A DNA stretch of 6,752 nucleotides from Bacillota bacterium (GTDB lineage Bacteria > Bacillota > Clostridia > Lachnospirales > Cellulosilyticaceae), in assembly GCA_023415525.1 (NCBI GenBank), contig JAEZKI010000140.1:1-6752 (forward strand), given 5' to 3'. Positions 5,616 to 6,752 of this stretch are shown one piece after another. A program made the position numbers and the translations under genes. The number at the start of each line of letters is the position of its first letter. Position 1 is the first letter of the stretch. The notes below the pieces were generated by a model. The model saw only the letters and a list, made by a program, of their open reading frames with translations, did no database searches and had not been told where the DNA came from.

Positions 5616-6392
5616 GGCATACTCCTCTAGAGGAGGCTCTGCCTTCTCTACTTGGAGAGCTTCTAGTATAGGCATTTCTTCTCCTAAGCAATCCTCCCAA
5701 TGAAGGATGCCTGTTACTATTACCCACTCTTCATCTAGGAGCTTGGAAGCTAATGGGCTTCTGCATACAAAACCATAGGTTGCGGCATCTGCCGCGCAAC
5801 AAACCATAATACGCCGTGAAGGAATAAATTCATCGGTTCTTAATTCAGGAACGCGAAGGACTTGTCCCTTTAGGCGTATTTTTTTACCTTCATAGGCCCT
5901 TCCTTCCTCATAAATCTTTTTATACCATCTTCCAAAATCTTCATCTTTAATTACTAAAATTTCCCCTTTATCTTCCTTACTTTCTCCTAGAAAATTTAAA
6001 CTCTGCACTTTCTTATTTCCTTCACTTATTTTTTCTAGAGTTTTTCCCTCCTTGAATACCCAATCTTCTTGATTCATTTTACTTGCTTTTAATTTCTCCA
6101 CCCTCTCCTTCTGTTCTCCTATTGTTTTTTGACTCGTAAAAAGTAGGGTTAAGATCATCACTAAAAAGAGATAGGGTGTTATATGCAATCGATGTTTGGG
6201 CTTAAAAAGATCGGATACTCCAAAGACTAGCATGCCACTTAATAAAATGAGTGCTACTATGATATAAAGCACCATCCGTGAATGAACATACTGGGTTAAT
6301 TGACCGGTTAAAAGAACCTGCAGAAGTCCTCCAGCCATTCCTCCTAAGACAAGACATTGTAGCAAGGCTTCACCATTTATAAATCGTCTCAT
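5604..6392 (-). CDS. UPF0703/TIGR03943 family membrane protein (YcgQ-like), permease partner
   Basis: A complete 262-residue protein of the YcgQ (UPF0703, DUF1980) family, which is found next to UPF0718 permeases such as B. subtilis YcgR; the substrate of the pair is not established as far as I know. Three membrane segments lie near residues 11-30, 40-60 and 71-87. A charged linker (90-145) and a soluble domain follow. That domain has an OB-like stretch (KKIRLKGQVLRVPEL, 170-184), the family hallmark VCCAADAATYGF (197-208) with vicinal C198/C199, and WVIVTGILHW (223-232). C210 and C235 are further cysteines. The ATG at 6390-6392 has AGGAGGGG directly upstream, overlapping the TAG of the permease gene nine bases earlier, so the two are probably translationally coupled. 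A thiol or metal-binding role for the CC pair is inference. It converges on the oxidoreductase gene. Confidence 0.85.
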   Translation of the reverse strand: MRRFINGEALLQCLVLGGMAGGLLQVLLTGQLTQYVHSRMVLYIIVALILLSGMLVFGVSDLFKPKHRLHITPYLFLVMILTLLFTSQKTIGEQKERVEKLKASKMNQEDWVFKEGKTLEKISEGNKKVQSLNFLGESKEDKGEILVIKDEDFGRWYKKIYEEGRAYEGKKIRLKGQVLRVPELRTDEFIPSRRIMVCCAADAATYGFVCRSPLASKLLDEEWVIVTGILHWEDCLGEEMPILEALQVEKAEPPLEEYATFY

Positions 6393-6401
6393 TTTCCCCT
6401 C

Positions 6402-6752
6402 CTATAGCCATTGATGAAGTACAGAAAAGACAATAAAAGAAACGCTTACAATAACACTTATATAAAGCACTATGAATTTTTTAGAGAAATAACTCCCCAT
6501 TAAAAGAAGATTTTTAATATCCAACATAGGTCCCATTACTAGGTAGCCTAAAAGACTTCCCATGGGTACTATTTTTATAAATCCTCTTCCAATAAAAGCA
6601 TTGGAACTGGCACAGACAGATACTAAAAAGGCTGCTAGAAGAACAAAACCAAAGGATAAGGTAAAGCTTGTCCCTCCTGTCCATAAATTTTGTACTCCAT
6701 AAAGCTGTACCAAAGAAGAAAGAACTATCCCTATAAGGACATAGCCCATTAC
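6402..6752 (-). CDS. UPF0718/DUF318 permease (YcgR-like), C-terminal part (cut by window edge)
   Basis: The last 116 residues of a polytopic membrane protein; the codon at the window edge (GTA) is open, so the gene extends upstream and the first visible Met is internal. Counting from that Met, hydrophobic segments lie at about 2-19, 29-48, 60-85 and 92-112. VSVCASSNAFIGRGF (43-57) and PMGSLLGYLVMGPMLDIKNL (62-81) match the conserved C-terminal half of DUF318 permeases, the family that includes ArsP-type and YcgR proteins. Full members are about 300 residues, so roughly the last third is seen. It is the upstream gene of an operon with the YcgQ-like protein, nine bases apart. Export of a metal, metalloid or other small solute is possible; the sequence does not say which. 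Confidence 0.85.
   Translation of the reverse strand, partial: VMGYVLIGIVLSSLVQLYGVQNLWTGGTSFTLSFGFVLLAAFLVSVCASSNAFIGRGFIKIVPMGSLLGYLVMGPMLDIKNLLLMGSYFSKKFIVLYISVIVSVSFIVFSVLHQWL

Noticed and set aside
5782..5795. GC-rich palindrome GCGGCATCTGCCGC
   Set aside because: It falls exactly on the codons of the conserved AADAA part of the YcgQ-like hallmark. Repeated Ala codons explain it without a regulatory role.

Overview
The window reads as a chromosomal segment of a low-GC anaerobic Firmicute, most likely a member of the Clostridia (Lachnospirales-like is a guess from the look of the proteins). The reasons are AT-rich DNA, strong GGAGG-type ribosome binding sites, sigma-A-like promoters, a GAAC-N4-GTTC (Gram-positive type) LexA box, and a full-length single-chain pyruvate:ferredoxin oxidoreductase. 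No transposase, integrase, tRNA, rRNA or CRISPR array is visible.

Layout. Positions 1-799 (minus strand) hold the start of secD, cut by the window edge, preceded by an unrecognised 140-residue membrane-associated protein. The two genes share a good promoter at 771-799. Diverging from them (plus strand) is a promoter with a perfect LexA half-site pair (832-843), driving a 39-residue ORF (891-1010) with a strong ribosome binding site. Downstream lies a roughly 100-nt imperfect palindrome ending in a T run (1071-1168), followed by about 250 bases with no convincing gene.

Positions 1425-2031 hold a Cys-rich HxlR-family regulator (minus) and its shared upstream region with the next gene. That region contains two promoters and several AGTA/TACT inverted repeats that overlap or abut the promoter elements. 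Positions 2032-5571 (plus) are the complete pyruvate:ferredoxin oxidoreductase. It has all six usual domains, twelve Fe-S ligand cysteines and the TPP-site residues.

From the right, the minus strand carries a two-gene operon: the C-terminal part of an UPF0718/YcgR-type permease (cut by the window edge) and the complete UPF0703/YcgQ-type (TIGR03943) partner. It converges on the oxidoreductase gene with only 32 bases between the stop codons.

How they may work together. The oxidoreductase is the central pyruvate-to-acetyl-CoA enzyme of anaerobic metabolism. The divergent HxlR regulator, with four clustered cysteines, is well placed to control it or itself in response to redox or electrophile stress, but this is inference. 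The least described element is the apparently SOS-controlled 39-residue ORF with its structured 3' region. It is the best candidate for something new, although no function can be read from the sequence.
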